A stretch of 64,000 nt of DNA from contig NZ_BNJJ01000008.1 in the NCBI RefSeq assembly GCF_016587435.1, positions 328,465 to 392,464 on the forward strand. Reading direction: 5' to 3'. The first letter of the stretch is position 1. Each line of letters starts with the position of its first letter. This DNA is from Dictyobacter formicarum (GTDB lineage: Bacteria; Chloroflexota; Ktedonobacteria; Ktedonobacterales; Ktedonobacteraceae). Below, piece after piece: positions 1 to 8,675 of the stretch. The notes beneath the pieces are model-generated. The model did not search any database and was not told the origin of the DNA. It saw nothing but the letters and a program-made list of their open reading frames with translations. The position numbers and the translations under genes were made by a program.

Positions 1-789
1 ATCGATAGCGACGCCCAGATCGGCGGCCATAGCACGTACACGATTGTATACATCGATTTTACGCGTGCCCCGAAAATAGTGGTTGCGAAAATCTTTTGGA
101 TCGAAGGTGCTATCCGGGGTGATTTTGCCGGTCAGCCCGCCTTCGTCGAGTGGTACACGTACAATGACCCCAACGTTATGCTTCTGGCATGCCGGGAAAA
201 GCTGGTCTTCAGGACTTTGATCGAATATGTTATAGATAATCTGGACAGTATCAACGACGCCAGCTTCAAGCGCACGAAGCGCATTGTTTGGCTCGTGATC
301 ATTAATCGAAATACCGAAGAAGCGGATCTTCCCTTGCTCTTTTAATTGTTGAATTGCTTCAAGCCAGTCGCCTTGCCCAACCCAATCATCATTCCAGACG
401 TGAAATTGTTGGATATCCAGTGTATCGGTGCCGAGGTTGCGCAGGCTTTTCTTGGTGCATTCAATGATATAGTCTTTGGGGAAAACCTCTTGTACCGGTA
501 CCCCAGGCTGTGCGGGCCATTGCCGGTTCTTTGGTGGCACTTTAGTAGCAACGTAGATGCGCTTGTCCGCATTTTTGCGTACCACCTGACCTATCAGCTG
601 TTCACTATGTCCCTCACCATATGCCAGTGCTGTATCAATAAAGTTCACACCCAGGTCTATTGCCCTTTGTAGCGCCTTCAGTGACTCTTGATCTTCGGCT
701 CCTACCCACTCAGATTGACCAATTCCCCAGGCTCCATAGCCTATTTCGGAAACCTGTATGTTTGTTCGCCCTAAAGCACGGTAATGCAT
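1..789 (-). CDS. aldo/keto reductase (partial, C-terminus outside window)
   Basis: The reverse strand reads continuously from an ATG at 789 to the window edge (263 codons) with no stop. The N-terminus starts [19 protein letters not shown] and continues with a [16 protein letters not shown] segment holding the catalytic Asp/Tyr of the aldo/keto reductase barrel, followed by the conserved Lys region (VATKVPP). These enzymes are NAD(P)H-dependent cytosolic oxidoreductases reducing aldehydes or ketones. The substrate cannot be told. The C-terminal NADP-binding part lies beyond the left edge. It is transcribed away from the rest of the window. The family call is firm, the subfamily (YajO/YccK-like) only inferred. 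Confidence 0.9.
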   Translation of the reverse strand, partial: MHYRALGRTNIQVSEIGYGAWGIGQSEWVGAEDQESLKALQRAIDLGVNFIDTALAYGEGHSEQLIGQVVRKNADKRIYVATKVPPKNRQWPAQPGVPVQEVFPKDYIIECTKKSLRNLGTDTLDIQQFHVWNDDWVGQGDWLEAIQQLKEQGKIRFFGISINDHEPNNALRALEAGVVDTVQIIYNIFDQSPEDQLFPACQKHNVGVIVRVPLDEGGLTGKITPDSTFDPKDFRNHYFRGTRKIDVYNRVRAMAADLGVAID

Positions 790-996
790 AGTTTTCACCT
801 TGCCACTAGTAATTTTTACTACCCTCGCGGACCGCCATGTGTTGCGCTATACCAATTATACCAGTGTCTGAAACAATGAATCGACTCAGGGCTCCTCCAA
901 AAACTCTATCTGTGGGTCCCTATTGTCTGCTGCATTGTATACGGTATTGCGCTGTCTATCGTATTGATGGGTATAAGGAGACAAAAGGAGAGTGTT

Positions 997-1188
997 ATGG
1001 CTGGTGTTCAATTTGGCTGGTCTATGCCTGTGGGAAACGGTGATATAGATCGCAGTGCTTATCTGAGAGCGAATACTACTCTCAATGGTGGGACAATGCA
1101 GTCAGGGAGTAACGAAATCTCAACTATCAGGTTGCGGAATTATAACCCTGTTTTATTGCGAATTTCTATATTTGCACGCTATAATTAA
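997..1188 (+). pseudogene. N-terminal remnant of a luciferase-like (LLM) flavin monooxygenase
   Basis: A strong ribosome site (AAAGGAGAG) precedes ATG 997, and the product begins MAGVQFGWSMPVGNGDIDRS, which resembles the first beta strand of LLM-class flavin-dependent oxidoreductases. After about 32 residues the similarity stops and the frame ends at 1188, far short of the usual 280-350 residues. The rest of 790-1473 (684 bases) holds no other gene that I can support. The most likely reading is a decayed gene whose promoter and start survive. The family link rests on the short N-terminal pattern only. Confidence 0.4.
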
Positions 1189-1473
1189 CATACAAAGTCT
1201 CCTCCCCAAAGAAGCAGTTTTCAATGTAAGAATAGAGGGTGTTTATGCATCTTACAACCTTGTTGATGAATTCTAAAGGATAAGATGTTCTCGCCATAAG
1301 ATCAGATGATTGTTGCCATTGTCATGCAGAGCTGATTTTTGAAGGTGAAGAAATAGGGTGGTTGGAAGGGTGATTCCATACGCAACTAAATGGTATTTCT
1401 AACGTGATCTGCATAGCTAACATAAAACGTACAATCGCGTTAAGTATATTTTGTCAAGTGAAGGGTGGGGTAA

Positions 1474-2358
1474 ATGCGAGTCAATAAGCAAGCGAGAACG
1501 TCTTCGGCATCACAAATGGTTTTCCCTATGCATGAATTAGGCGTGTCGGCCGGTCAAGGGCTGCGCCGCAAAATATACGAGACGCGCGTCCTGGTGGCCA
1601 GCGATGCGCATCTGCCTTATTTTGATCCTTCTTTACTATCAATGATGCGCTCGACGATTCATGAGTGTGGTATTCAGTGCGTATTATGGCTTGGTGATCT
1701 ATTCGATTGCCATAAGTATAATCATCTAGTGCTTGCTGATCAGCGCCTTATATGGAAGCAAGAGAAACAGGTGATCGTTGATTTGCTCATGCTGATCAAT
1801 GAAGATCTTGAGAAGGCGGGCGGCTACCAGATGGTTAGCCGTGGCTACCACGATAATTTATGGCTGAATCGTCACCCGGGGACTGAAGATATGCGCAGCC
1901 TGATTCGCAATCTGGATCCAGCTATAGCGACCTTGATGCAGCAAGGGCGGATTAGCATTTCGGACTCTGCGACGCTTGAGGGCATTCCTAATGTGCGGGG
2001 CGAGATGACCTGGGTCTTTACCCACCCTTTGCATTATGTGCCTACCCCTTTCCAGACTCCTCGTGAGCTTGCTCAACGTGAGCAAAAGCATTGTATCGCT
2101 GCACATGCACATCATTTTGATGTGGCCAGAAATGCGGAACAGACCTTCTGGACCGTCGAGGCCGGTGGCATTTTTCGCGATAAGTTTATCAAAGTGGATG
2201 CGCGCAATGAAACAGCCTGGCGGCGCAAGAAAAGTGGTTTCTGGGTGATCATGGAGGATGCGCAACCACTGGGTTTTTGTAGCGGGTGCGCATCTTCCAC
2301 TATGGGAACCTCCTGTTCCTGTGTTCGCTCTATGCAGGATATTCAAACCGCGCGCTAG
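1474..2358 (+). CDS. calcineurin-like metallophosphoesterase with altered GNHD motif
   Basis: The 294-residue protein shows the metallophosphoesterase signature in order: D44-x-H46 (VASDAHLP), G-D75 (LWLGDLFD), a GNHD-like block at 124-127, THPLHY and a final AAHAHHF. In the third block the metal-ligand Asn is replaced by Tyr (GYHDN); the codon is TAC, one base away from the Asn codon AAC. The family hydrolyses phosphoesters using two metal ions in the cytoplasm. Loss of this Asn normally harms activity, so the protein may be impaired or act differently. The last 35 residues look unlike the family. Its 3' end overlaps the convergent amidohydrolase gene by 4 bases. Substrate unknown. Confidence 0.75.
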   Translation: MRVNKQARTSSASQMVFPMHELGVSAGQGLRRKIYETRVLVASDAHLPYFDPSLLSMMRSTIHECGIQCVLWLGDLFDCHKYNHLVLADQRLIWKQEKQVIVDLLMLINEDLEKAGGYQMVSRGYHDNLWLNRHPGTEDMRSLIRNLDPAIATLMQQGRISISDSATLEGIPNVRGEMTWVFTHPLHYVPTPFQTPRELAQREQKHCIAAHAHHFDVARNAEQTFWTVEAGGIFRDKFIKVDARNETAWRRKKSGFWVIMEDAQPLGFCSGCASSTMGTSCSCVRSMQDIQTAR

Positions 2359-3737
2359 CGTATCGGCCATCTGGGTTTGATGTCAATGCCTGCACGCTGA
2401 TAAACCTGAGACGCATGCTTGTTGGCCTGGGCAATGACTTCATCTTCGTTCATCGTGATGAGTTGCCCTCCCTGGACAACAATTTTGCCGTCTACCAGTA
2501 CGGTGTCAACCTCTCCTCCAGTAGCGGCATAAACCAGGGTAGAAACCGGATTGGGGGATGGAGTGGTGTGCAGGCGGTGCAGGTCCAGTATTACCAGGTC
2601 CGCTTTTTTTCCTATTTCTAGCGAGCCTATTTCGTGCTCCAGGCCAAGTGCTTTGGCACCATTGATGGTGGCCATCTCTAATACACTTTCGGCCGGTATC
2701 GTGAGAGGATTAACGCTGACCGCTTTATGAATAATTGCCGCGAGCTTCATTTCGCGGATCATATCATAGTCATTATTGCTCGGGCCACCATCGCAGCCCA
2801 GGGCGACGTTGACGCCTTGCGCTAAGAGTTGGGGTACTTTGCAAACGCCTGAAGCCAGTTTGCTATTAGAGGAGGGGTTATGGGAGACGTGAGTACCGGT
2901 TTCCGCCAGCTTAGCGATATCCGCATCGTTAAGCCAGACCATATGGACCAGGACGGACCTGGGTCCCAACAGGCCGACGCTCTCGGCGTAGAGCACTGGA
3001 GAGAGTCCGAATTTCTCTTGCAGGTAGATTTTATCGGCCTCGACCTCGGCCAGGTGCATGGTGATCCCCATATTTTTTTGTCGAGCCAGTTTGCTCATTT
3101 CGCGATACAACTCCGAGGTCACGCCTCCGGGGGTGCGTGGACCAAACCAGACATGGATACGCTCATTGGCGGCACCTTGCCATTTGCTATGCATATCCAG
3201 CACGCCCAGCAGACTGGTTTCTCGGTCTTCACGCATGCCAGGATGCATCGAGTTATCCTGTGTGGCATAGGTTCCTATATCCATGACGATGCCAGCCAGG
3301 CAGGCTCGGATGCCGCTCTCCTGGACGGCTTGGGCAATGCCATCAAAGCCATAACGGTGGGCTAACATCGATTCCAGGAAGGTGGTTGTGCCCGATTTTA
3401 GCATTTCAGCAATGCACAGGCGGGCACTGACATAGCCATCTTCCTGGCTATAGTTGCCTTGCAGCACCCAGACCCGCTCGCATAACCACTGAAGCAGTTC
3501 CATGTCATCTGCGCAGCCTCGGATCATAGCCTGAGCCAGGTGTACATGGGTGTCAATCAACCCGGGGATAATCAGTTTATTGGCTGCATCCAGTTGTTCT
3601 TCATCTGGATAGCGAGCCTGCAGGACAGGAGTTTTATCGATGGCGATAATGCGGTTCTGCTGAATAGCAATCGCACCATCAGTGATAATTTCGCGGCTGG
3701 CATTCATGGTTAAAATGGTGGCATGTGTAATAAGCAT
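2355..3737 (-). CDS. amidohydrolase, guanine/8-oxoguanine deaminase type (TrzA/AtzA superfamily)
   Basis: The 460-residue cytosolic metal-dependent hydrolase has the superfamily landmarks: H64-x-H66 (IDTHVHLAQ), H228-x-x-E231 (MHLAEVE), H265, H286 in VSHNPSSNSKLASG, and D316 in GCDGGPSNNDY. The SHNPxSNxKLASG stretch is typical of the aminohydrolases acting on purines, triazines, S-adenosylhomocysteine or 8-oxoguanine. It converges on the metallophosphoesterase gene and is divergent from the purine operon, with about 350 bases of shared upstream DNA. Deamination of guanine to xanthine (or of 8-oxoguanine to urate) would feed that operon directly, so this role is inferred from context. Substrate specificity cannot be read from sequence alone. 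Confidence 0.85.
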   Translation of the reverse strand: MLITHATILTMNASREIITDGAIAIQQNRIIAIDKTPVLQARYPDEEQLDAANKLIIPGLIDTHVHLAQAMIRGCADDMELLQWLCERVWVLQGNYSQEDGYVSARLCIAEMLKSGTTTFLESMLAHRYGFDGIAQAVQESGIRACLAGIVMDIGTYATQDNSMHPGMREDRETSLLGVLDMHSKWQGAANERIHVWFGPRTPGGVTSELYREMSKLARQKNMGITMHLAEVEADKIYLQEKFGLSPVLYAESVGLLGPRSVLVHMVWLNDADIAKLAETGTHVSHNPSSNSKLASGVCKVPQLLAQGVNVALGCDGGPSNNDYDMIREMKLAAIIHKAVSVNPLTIPAESVLEMATINGAKALGLEHEIGSLEIGKKADLVILDLHRLHTTPSPNPVSTLVYAATGGEVDTVLVDGKIVVQGGQLITMNEDEVIAQANKHASQVYQRAGIDIKPRWPIR

Positions 3738-4088
3738 CCTCTACTCCTGCTGTACTAAAAAACATTTTAACATCCGAGAGAAAGACTCTTTAGAAGATAT
3801 ACATGTATTCTAGCATGAAATGCCAGGCGAACACCAGGTGCAAAAAATAGATATGTGTATATTATACACTTGACGCACCCATGTTGGCTGGATATACTAT
3901 ACACATGAGTAAATGATGTTTGACTATCCAAAAGCAGCTTACTTTTTTGCCTGGCTGAATATGTTCAAACAGATGTTTTAAAAGAATGAGCAATCCTTTT
4001 ATTGGAAGTGTTTACGCCACTGTCCTTCCAGCTATAGGATTTTTACCGTCGATAGCACCTATATCTTTTTTTATGAAAAGGGACATAC
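3738..4088. promoter_or_regulatory. divergent promoter region with palindromic operator candidates
   Basis: This gap separates the amidohydrolase (leftward) from the purine operon (rightward). It contains a perfect 7+1+7 palindrome GTGTATATTATACAC at 3855-3869 and a degenerate copy, GGATATACTATACAC, at 3890-3904 (five of seven arm positions match), centred 35 bases further on. Such short palindromes are typical of GntR- or MarR-type repressors. No regulator gene adjoins it, so the binding protein is unknown. AT-rich DNA around both sites fits promoters on both strands. Confidence 0.5.
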
Positions 4089-4613
4089 ATGACGACGGGA
4101 CCCAAATTTACGCCGCAAGAGATTAATACTCTAAGCCATGATGATTTTGTGCAGGTGTTGAGCTCTGTCTTTGAAGGACCTCCATGGATCGTAGCTGAGG
4201 CCTGGTCTTCCCGGCCATTTCTCTCGCTAGACCACTTGCACGCATCCCTGTGCGCTGTGATGTACGCTGCACCAATTGAGCAGCAAGTTGCCCTTATTCG
4301 TGCTCATCCCGATTTGGTTGGACGGGCGGCTCTTGCAGGCACTCTCTCTCCCTCTTCTACCAATGAGCAAGCTGCCGCTGGCCTGGATCGACTCACCGCT
4401 GCAGAAATAGAGACGTTTTCCCACTATAACCAGGCTTATCGTGAGCGTTTTGGTTTCCCTTTTGTAATCTGCGCGCGTGAAAACAAAAAAGAAAACATTC
4501 TGGCGGGCTTTGAGCAACGACTCCATAACTCGCGCAGTCAGGAAATTACGCTTGCTCTGGGCGAAGTGGCCAAAATCTGTCTTTTGCGTCTACGTGATTT
4601 GATCCGTTCATAA
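4089..4613 (+). CDS. uraD: 2-oxo-4-hydroxy-4-carboxy-5-ureidoimidazoline (OHCU) decarboxylase
   Basis: The 174-residue protein matches OHCU decarboxylases: a FEGPPWIVAEAW segment near 28-40, the catalytic RAHPDLVGR with H73, the following TNEQAAAGL with E94, and the YRERFGFPFVICAR block that closes the active site. It converts OHCU to S-(+)-allantoin, the last step of urate oxidation. It is the first gene of the operon, preceded by GGGA six bases before the ATG, and is followed 68 bases later by uricase. In some bacteria this domain is fused to uricase (PucL); here they are separate. Confidence 0.93.
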   Translation: MTTGPKFTPQEINTLSHDDFVQVLSSVFEGPPWIVAEAWSSRPFLSLDHLHASLCAVMYAAPIEQQVALIRAHPDLVGRAALAGTLSPSSTNEQAAAGLDRLTAAEIETFSHYNQAYRERFGFPFVICARENKKENILAGFEQRLHNSRSQEITLALGEVAKICLLRLRDLIRS

Positions 4614-4681
4614 ATTTTCCACATGCCTGGTGATGGGCACCAACACATGGTCCGCACTGGCTAGATAAAGGGTAGGGCTCC

Positions 4682-5626
4682 ATGAGCGCTGGACTTTCTT
4701 TCTTTACAAGCTATGGTAAGCTACGCATCCCCGTTTATCGTGTTTATGCACATCCCTTGGAGGGGATCACTCCAATTCCTGAGTCTCGTTTCGCTGGTCG
4801 TGAGAATATTCTATTCGCTTATGAGATCGATGTTGATGTGTTGGGAGAGAATTTTTTGCCCGCCTATACCAGGGGCGATAATTCAAATGTGGTGGCGACG
4901 GATAGCATGAAAAATTTTGTCTTGCGACAGGCCCTGGAGTTTGCGGGCTCCACCATTGAAGAGTTTTTGGATTTGCTGGGAAGGCGTTTTTTGCAGACGT
5001 ATGCTCAGATGGAACGTTTGCGTTTAAGCGGTCGCGAGCTCTCTTTTGCACAGGTAACGGTGCCAGGAGGGAAGCGGGGATCATTTGGCGCCAGTCAGGT
5101 GCTGTTTAACCGTACCCATAGTGACTATGCGGTAGCGACCCTGGCATTTGAGCGCGATAACAATGGGGCGACCGTTCTGGTTGATCACTATTGCGGCCTG
5201 GTGGATATGGAGCTTTTTAAGGTCACGGGCAGCGCATTTTCGCGTTTTGTGCGGGATGAGTATACCACTTTACAAGAACGTGTTGATCGTCCACTGTTTG
5301 TTTATCTCGATGTTTACTGGAAATATATCGATGAGCAGGCATTCCTGTCTGCGGACCATAGCCGCTATGTGCCAGCTGAGCAGGTGCACGACCTGCTGCA
5401 GGTGGTTTTTCATGAGTTTGTGAGCGAGTCGATTCAGCATCTGGTCCACGAAATGGGCCAACGGCTGCTGGCTCGTTTTCCACAACTGGCGGAGGTCTCT
5501 TTCGAAGCCCAAAATCGTACGCGGGATGAGATTGTAGCTTCCAAAACTGATGATAAGGTCAAGGTCTATAGCGATCCTTTCTCTGCATATGGCGTGATCA
5601 GGCTTACAGTCAGCCGGCGGGTCTGA
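4682..5626 (+). CDS. pucL: uricase (factor-independent urate oxidase)
   Basis: The 314-residue protein carries uricase landmarks: SYGKLRIPVYRV (the catalytic Lys of the N-terminal strand), VVATDSMKNFV (catalytic Thr in the TDxxKN motif), and a C-terminal VSFEAQNRTRDEI block shared by T-fold uricases. It oxidises urate to 5-hydroxyisourate with O2, releasing H2O2, without cofactor, as a homotetramer. A GGGTAGGG ribosome site precedes the ATG. The hydroxyisourate hydrolase gene starts 9 bases downstream, so translation is probably coupled. Length is normal for the family. The symbol follows the Bacillus gene; here it lacks the fused OHCU decarboxylase domain. Confidence 0.93.
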   Translation: MSAGLSFFTSYGKLRIPVYRVYAHPLEGITPIPESRFAGRENILFAYEIDVDVLGENFLPAYTRGDNSNVVATDSMKNFVLRQALEFAGSTIEEFLDLLGRRFLQTYAQMERLRLSGRELSFAQVTVPGGKRGSFGASQVLFNRTHSDYAVATLAFERDNNGATVLVDHYCGLVDMELFKVTGSAFSRFVRDEYTTLQERVDRPLFVYLDVYWKYIDEQAFLSADHSRYVPAEQVHDLLQVVFHEFVSESIQHLVHEMGQRLLARFPQLAEVSFEAQNRTRDEIVASKTDDKVKVYSDPFSAYGVIRLTVSRRV

Positions 5627-5635
5627 TGGGAGGGG

Positions 5636-6004
5636 ATGTTGATGGTTGGTCGCCTTACCACACATGTATTAGATACCATGCAGGGCTGTCCGGCGGCTGA
5701 TGTTCCAATTCAGTTATGGCTGCTTGGTAGAGAGAGTACTCAGCGTACGCTTTTAAAAGCTGTGCGTACGAATCAGGATGGGCGTACGTTTGAGCCTTTG
5801 CTGCAAGGTCATGAGTTCGTGGTGGGCCGCTATGAACTGGTGTTTGCTGTGGGAACTTATTTTATCGCCCAGGGCGTTTCACTGGCTGATCCATTATTTC
5901 TGGATGAGGTACCCATTCGTTTTGGTATCGCACAGCCTACGGCCCACTACCACGTTCCATTGCTTATTTCTCCCTGGGCATATAGTACGTATCGAGGGAG
6001 CTAA
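5636..6004 (+). CDS. uraH: 5-hydroxyisourate hydrolase (transthyretin-like)
   Basis: The 122-residue protein has the transthyretin-related signature: N-terminal LTTHVLDTMQGCPA with the catalytic His, a central VGRYELVFAVGTYF strand, and the diagnostic C-terminus YHVPLLISPWAYSTYRGS, ending in the YRGS tetrapeptide that separates hydrolases from vertebrate transthyretin. It hydrolyses 5-hydroxyisourate to OHCU, so it links uricase to UraD. The start is ambiguous between ATG 5636 and ATG 5642; the GGGAGGGG site suits the second better. Its stop overlaps the next start as TAATG. Confidence 0.95.
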   Translation: MLMVGRLTTHVLDTMQGCPAADVPIQLWLLGRESTQRTLLKAVRTNQDGRTFEPLLQGHEFVVGRYELVFAVGTYFIAQGVSLADPLFLDEVPIRFGIAQPTAHYHVPLLISPWAYSTYRGS

Positions 6005-7251
6005 TGATGATGTCGGATGTAGTTGCACGAACAGTGATGGAGCGCTGTGATATCCTGGCGCGTTATAGCGAGGATACGGATTGCCTGACCCGGCGTTTCG
6101 CTACTGTCCCGATGCGGCAGGTCAATGACGTAGTGGCTGCCTGGATGCTTGCTGCTGGCATGACGGTCCACCGGGATCATATCGGCAATATTATTGGTCG
6201 TTACGAAGCTCAGGAGGCCGATGCCAGAACGATGCTTTTCGGTTCTCACCTGGATACGGTGTGCGCGGCCGGTAAGTATGATGGCATCTTAGGCGTGCTG
6301 GTTCCTCTGGCCTGCGTTGAGCGCCTGCACGAGCAGGGGCGGCGGCTACCTTTCGCCATCGAGATCCTTGGCTTTGCTGACGAAGAAGGTGTGCGCTATC
6401 ACACCGCCTATCTGGGAAGCCAGGCGGTTGCCGGCACCTTTGATTCTGCCGCTCTGCAGTTTACTGATGACGATGGCATCAGTATGGCTGAAGCTATTCG
6501 CCTGTTTGGTGGACAACCTGATCCAGTATTGTTGCAGACTGCACGCTGGCAGCGCGATGGACTGCTTGGCTATTGCGAAGTTCACATTGAGCAAGGGCCG
6601 GTTCTGGAGGCGCAAGATCTCCCGGTGGGTGTCGTTTCTTCGATTTCTGGCCAGCATCGCTACATGCTACATTTCTCGGGGCAGGCGGGCCATGCTGGCA
6701 CTGTCCCGATGAATATGCGTCACGATGCTTTGTGCGCTGCTTCCGAGTATATTTTGAGCGTGGAATCGTTAGCGCGCAAGACAGCTGGCCTGGTAGCTAC
6801 GGTTGGAAAATTACAGGTTTTACCCGGCGCCAGCAATGTCATTCCGGGCCATGTGTCGGCCAGCCTCGATGTACGCCATCAGGATGATATGGTGCTGGCC
6901 AGGGCGTGCGCAGATCTCCGTGAGCAGGCGCTCAAAGTTGGCCTGGAGCGCGGCATCGCTGTGGATTGGCAGCTTGTTCAGCAAGATAAGACGATTTTTT
7001 GTGCTCCCCACCTCTCATCATTTGTGGCTCGCGCCATTGAAGCAGAGGGCTTGCCTGTTTATACTCTGGCTAGCGGTGCAGGCCACGATGCGGTGGTCCT
7101 GAGCGATCTTACCGATGTTGCGATGTTGTTTGTACGTTGTAAAGGAGGTATCAGTCATCACGCGGACGAATCTGTCAGGACAGAGGATGTGGCCGTTTCT
7201 ATTCGGGTTGTTGAGCGATTTTTGGATCATTTATGTAGCATGGGAGGCTGA
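6004..7251 (+). CDS. allC: M20-family amidohydrolase, probable allantoate amidohydrolase
   Basis: The 415-residue zinc hydrolase contains the M20 set: FGSHLDTVCAAGKYDG (metal ligands), FADEEGVRY (catalytic Glu pair), a HIEQGP segment, the dimerisation-domain QAGHAGTVPMNMR, and SGAGHDA near the end. The family includes allantoate amidohydrolase, ureidoglycolate amidohydrolase and N-carbamoyl-amino-acid hydrolases, which cannot be fully told apart by eye. Position between the urate-degrading genes and allantoinase argues for allantoate to ureidoglycolate (or ureidoglycine) plus ammonia and CO2. Start overlaps the uraH stop; ATGs at 6007 or 6010 are alternatives. Confidence 0.85.
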   Translation: MMMSDVVARTVMERCDILARYSEDTDCLTRRFATVPMRQVNDVVAAWMLAAGMTVHRDHIGNIIGRYEAQEADARTMLFGSHLDTVCAAGKYDGILGVLVPLACVERLHEQGRRLPFAIEILGFADEEGVRYHTAYLGSQAVAGTFDSAALQFTDDDGISMAEAIRLFGGQPDPVLLQTARWQRDGLLGYCEVHIEQGPVLEAQDLPVGVVSSISGQHRYMLHFSGQAGHAGTVPMNMRHDALCAASEYILSVESLARKTAGLVATVGKLQVLPGASNVIPGHVSASLDVRHQDDMVLARACADLREQALKVGLERGIAVDWQLVQQDKTIFCAPHLSSFVARAIEAEGLPVYTLASGAGHDAVVLSDLTDVAMLFVRCKGGISHHADESVRTEDVAVSIRVVERFLDHLCSMGG

Positions 7252-7256
7252 AAACC

Positions 7257-8627
7257 ATGGGAGCTTACGATCTCGTGATTCGTGGTGGAACGCTGGTGAC
7301 AACCAATGGTGTACACAGCGCTGATGTGGCGATTGCTGATGAACGTATCGTGGCGATTGCGCCTGAACTGAGCGGTAGCGTGCAGGCTGTTATTGATGCG
7401 CACAATCTGCATATTTTTCCGGGTGTTATCGATGCCCATGTCCATTTCAATGAGCCGGGCCGGACCGCATGGGAGGGGTTCGCTTCAGGATCCAAAGCTC
7501 TAGCGGCAGGCGGGACTACGACTTTTTTTGATATGCCTCTGAATTCTCACCCTCCTACGCTGGATGCGGCGAGCTTTGCCGAGAAACTGGCGGCTGCCCA
7601 GGCCTCCTCCTACGTTGATTTTGGACTCTGGGGTGGACTGGTGCCTGGTAATATCGAGCAGTTGGATGAGCTGGCGGCGTGCGGAGTGGTGGGTTTCAAA
7701 GCTTTCATGAGCAATAGCGGCATCGAGGATTTTCAGTCGGTGGACGATGCGACGCTTTACCAGGGTATGCAGCGGTCGGCTCAGCTTGGAAAGCTGGTGG
7801 CGGTTCACGCGGAAAATGATCAGCTGACGGCTGGACTGGCCCGGCAGGCGCGCACGCAGGGCCGGGTTGGGATACGGGATTACCTGGCTTCGCGACCAGT
7901 GGTGGCTGAGCTGGAAGCTATTGAGCGCGCCATTATTTTCGCTGAAGAAACAGGTTGCGCTTTACATATTGTTCATGTCAGTAGTGGACGTGGCGTGCTC
8001 CTGGTAGCCAGCGCGCGGACACGCGGAGTGAATGTGAGTTGTGAGACCTGTCCGCATTACCTGGTTTTAACCGAGGAAGATATGGAAGAGTTAGGGGTGG
8101 TGGCCAAGTGTGCTCCACCGCTGCGCTCGCTGACCGAGCAGGCCGCTTTGTGGCAGCATTTGTTCTCTGGCACCCTGCCCATGGTTGCTTCTGACCACTC
8201 ACCGGCACCTTTTGAGATGAAAGAGCGCTCAGACTTTTTTGAGGCCTGGGGTGGTATCTCTGGTTGCCAGTCGTTGCTAGCTCTATTACTAACAGAAGGG
8301 TATCACCAGCGCCATCTGCCATTAGAGCTGATCGTGGCTGCTACTTCAGAATATGTTGCGCGCCGCTTCAATCTGCCTGCTTGTAAGGGACAGCTGGAAG
8401 TTGGCACTGATGCTGATTTATCGCTGGTAGATTTAACCGATTCATACAGGCTGGAGTCGCATAATCTTTTTTATCAGCATCCGTATAGTCCTTACCTTGG
8501 ACGTGCTTTTCGCGGTCGCATCGTGCGTACCCTGGTGCGTGGCCAGACAGTTTTTCTGGATGGCAAGATCGTCAGTCCTCCCATTGGTCATCTACTGAAA
8601 CCTTTTCCGTTTGGCGTGGGTTCTTAG
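7257..8627 (+). CDS. allB: allantoinase
   Basis: The 456-residue dihydroorotase-superfamily protein has PGVIDAHVHFNEPGRTAWEG (HxH metal ligands, NEPGR typical of allantoinase), VGFKAFMSNSG with the carboxylated Lys, HAEN, HIVHVSSG, and ASDHSPAP with the catalytic Asp. It opens the hydantoin ring of allantoin to allantoate. It lies only 5 bases after allC with a GGGAGG ribosome site inside the end of that gene. The pairing with urate-degrading genes supports allantoin rather than dihydropyrimidines or hydantoins as substrate. Confidence 0.93.
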   Translation: MGAYDLVIRGGTLVTTNGVHSADVAIADERIVAIAPELSGSVQAVIDAHNLHIFPGVIDAHVHFNEPGRTAWEGFASGSKALAAGGTTTFFDMPLNSHPPTLDAASFAEKLAAAQASSYVDFGLWGGLVPGNIEQLDELAACGVVGFKAFMSNSGIEDFQSVDDATLYQGMQRSAQLGKLVAVHAENDQLTAGLARQARTQGRVGIRDYLASRPVVAELEAIERAIIFAEETGCALHIVHVSSGRGVLLVASARTRGVNVSCETCPHYLVLTEEDMEELGVVAKCAPPLRSLTEQAALWQHLFSGTLPMVASDHSPAPFEMKERSDFFEAWGGISGCQSLLALLLTEGYHQRHLPLELIVAATSEYVARRFNLPACKGQLEVGTDADLSLVDLTDSYRLESHNLFYQHPYSPYLGRAFRGRIVRTLVRGQTVFLDGKIVSPPIGHLLKPFPFGVGS

Positions 8628-8675
8628 GAATAGAAGTATTTAGAGCGTATTGTATGTGTCAAATTAGAAAGCTGA

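Noticed and set aside
2880..3365. 161-codon rightward frame inside the amidohydrolase gene
   Set aside because: It is the antisense shadow of a clearly conserved gene and has no ribosome site or recognisable motif.
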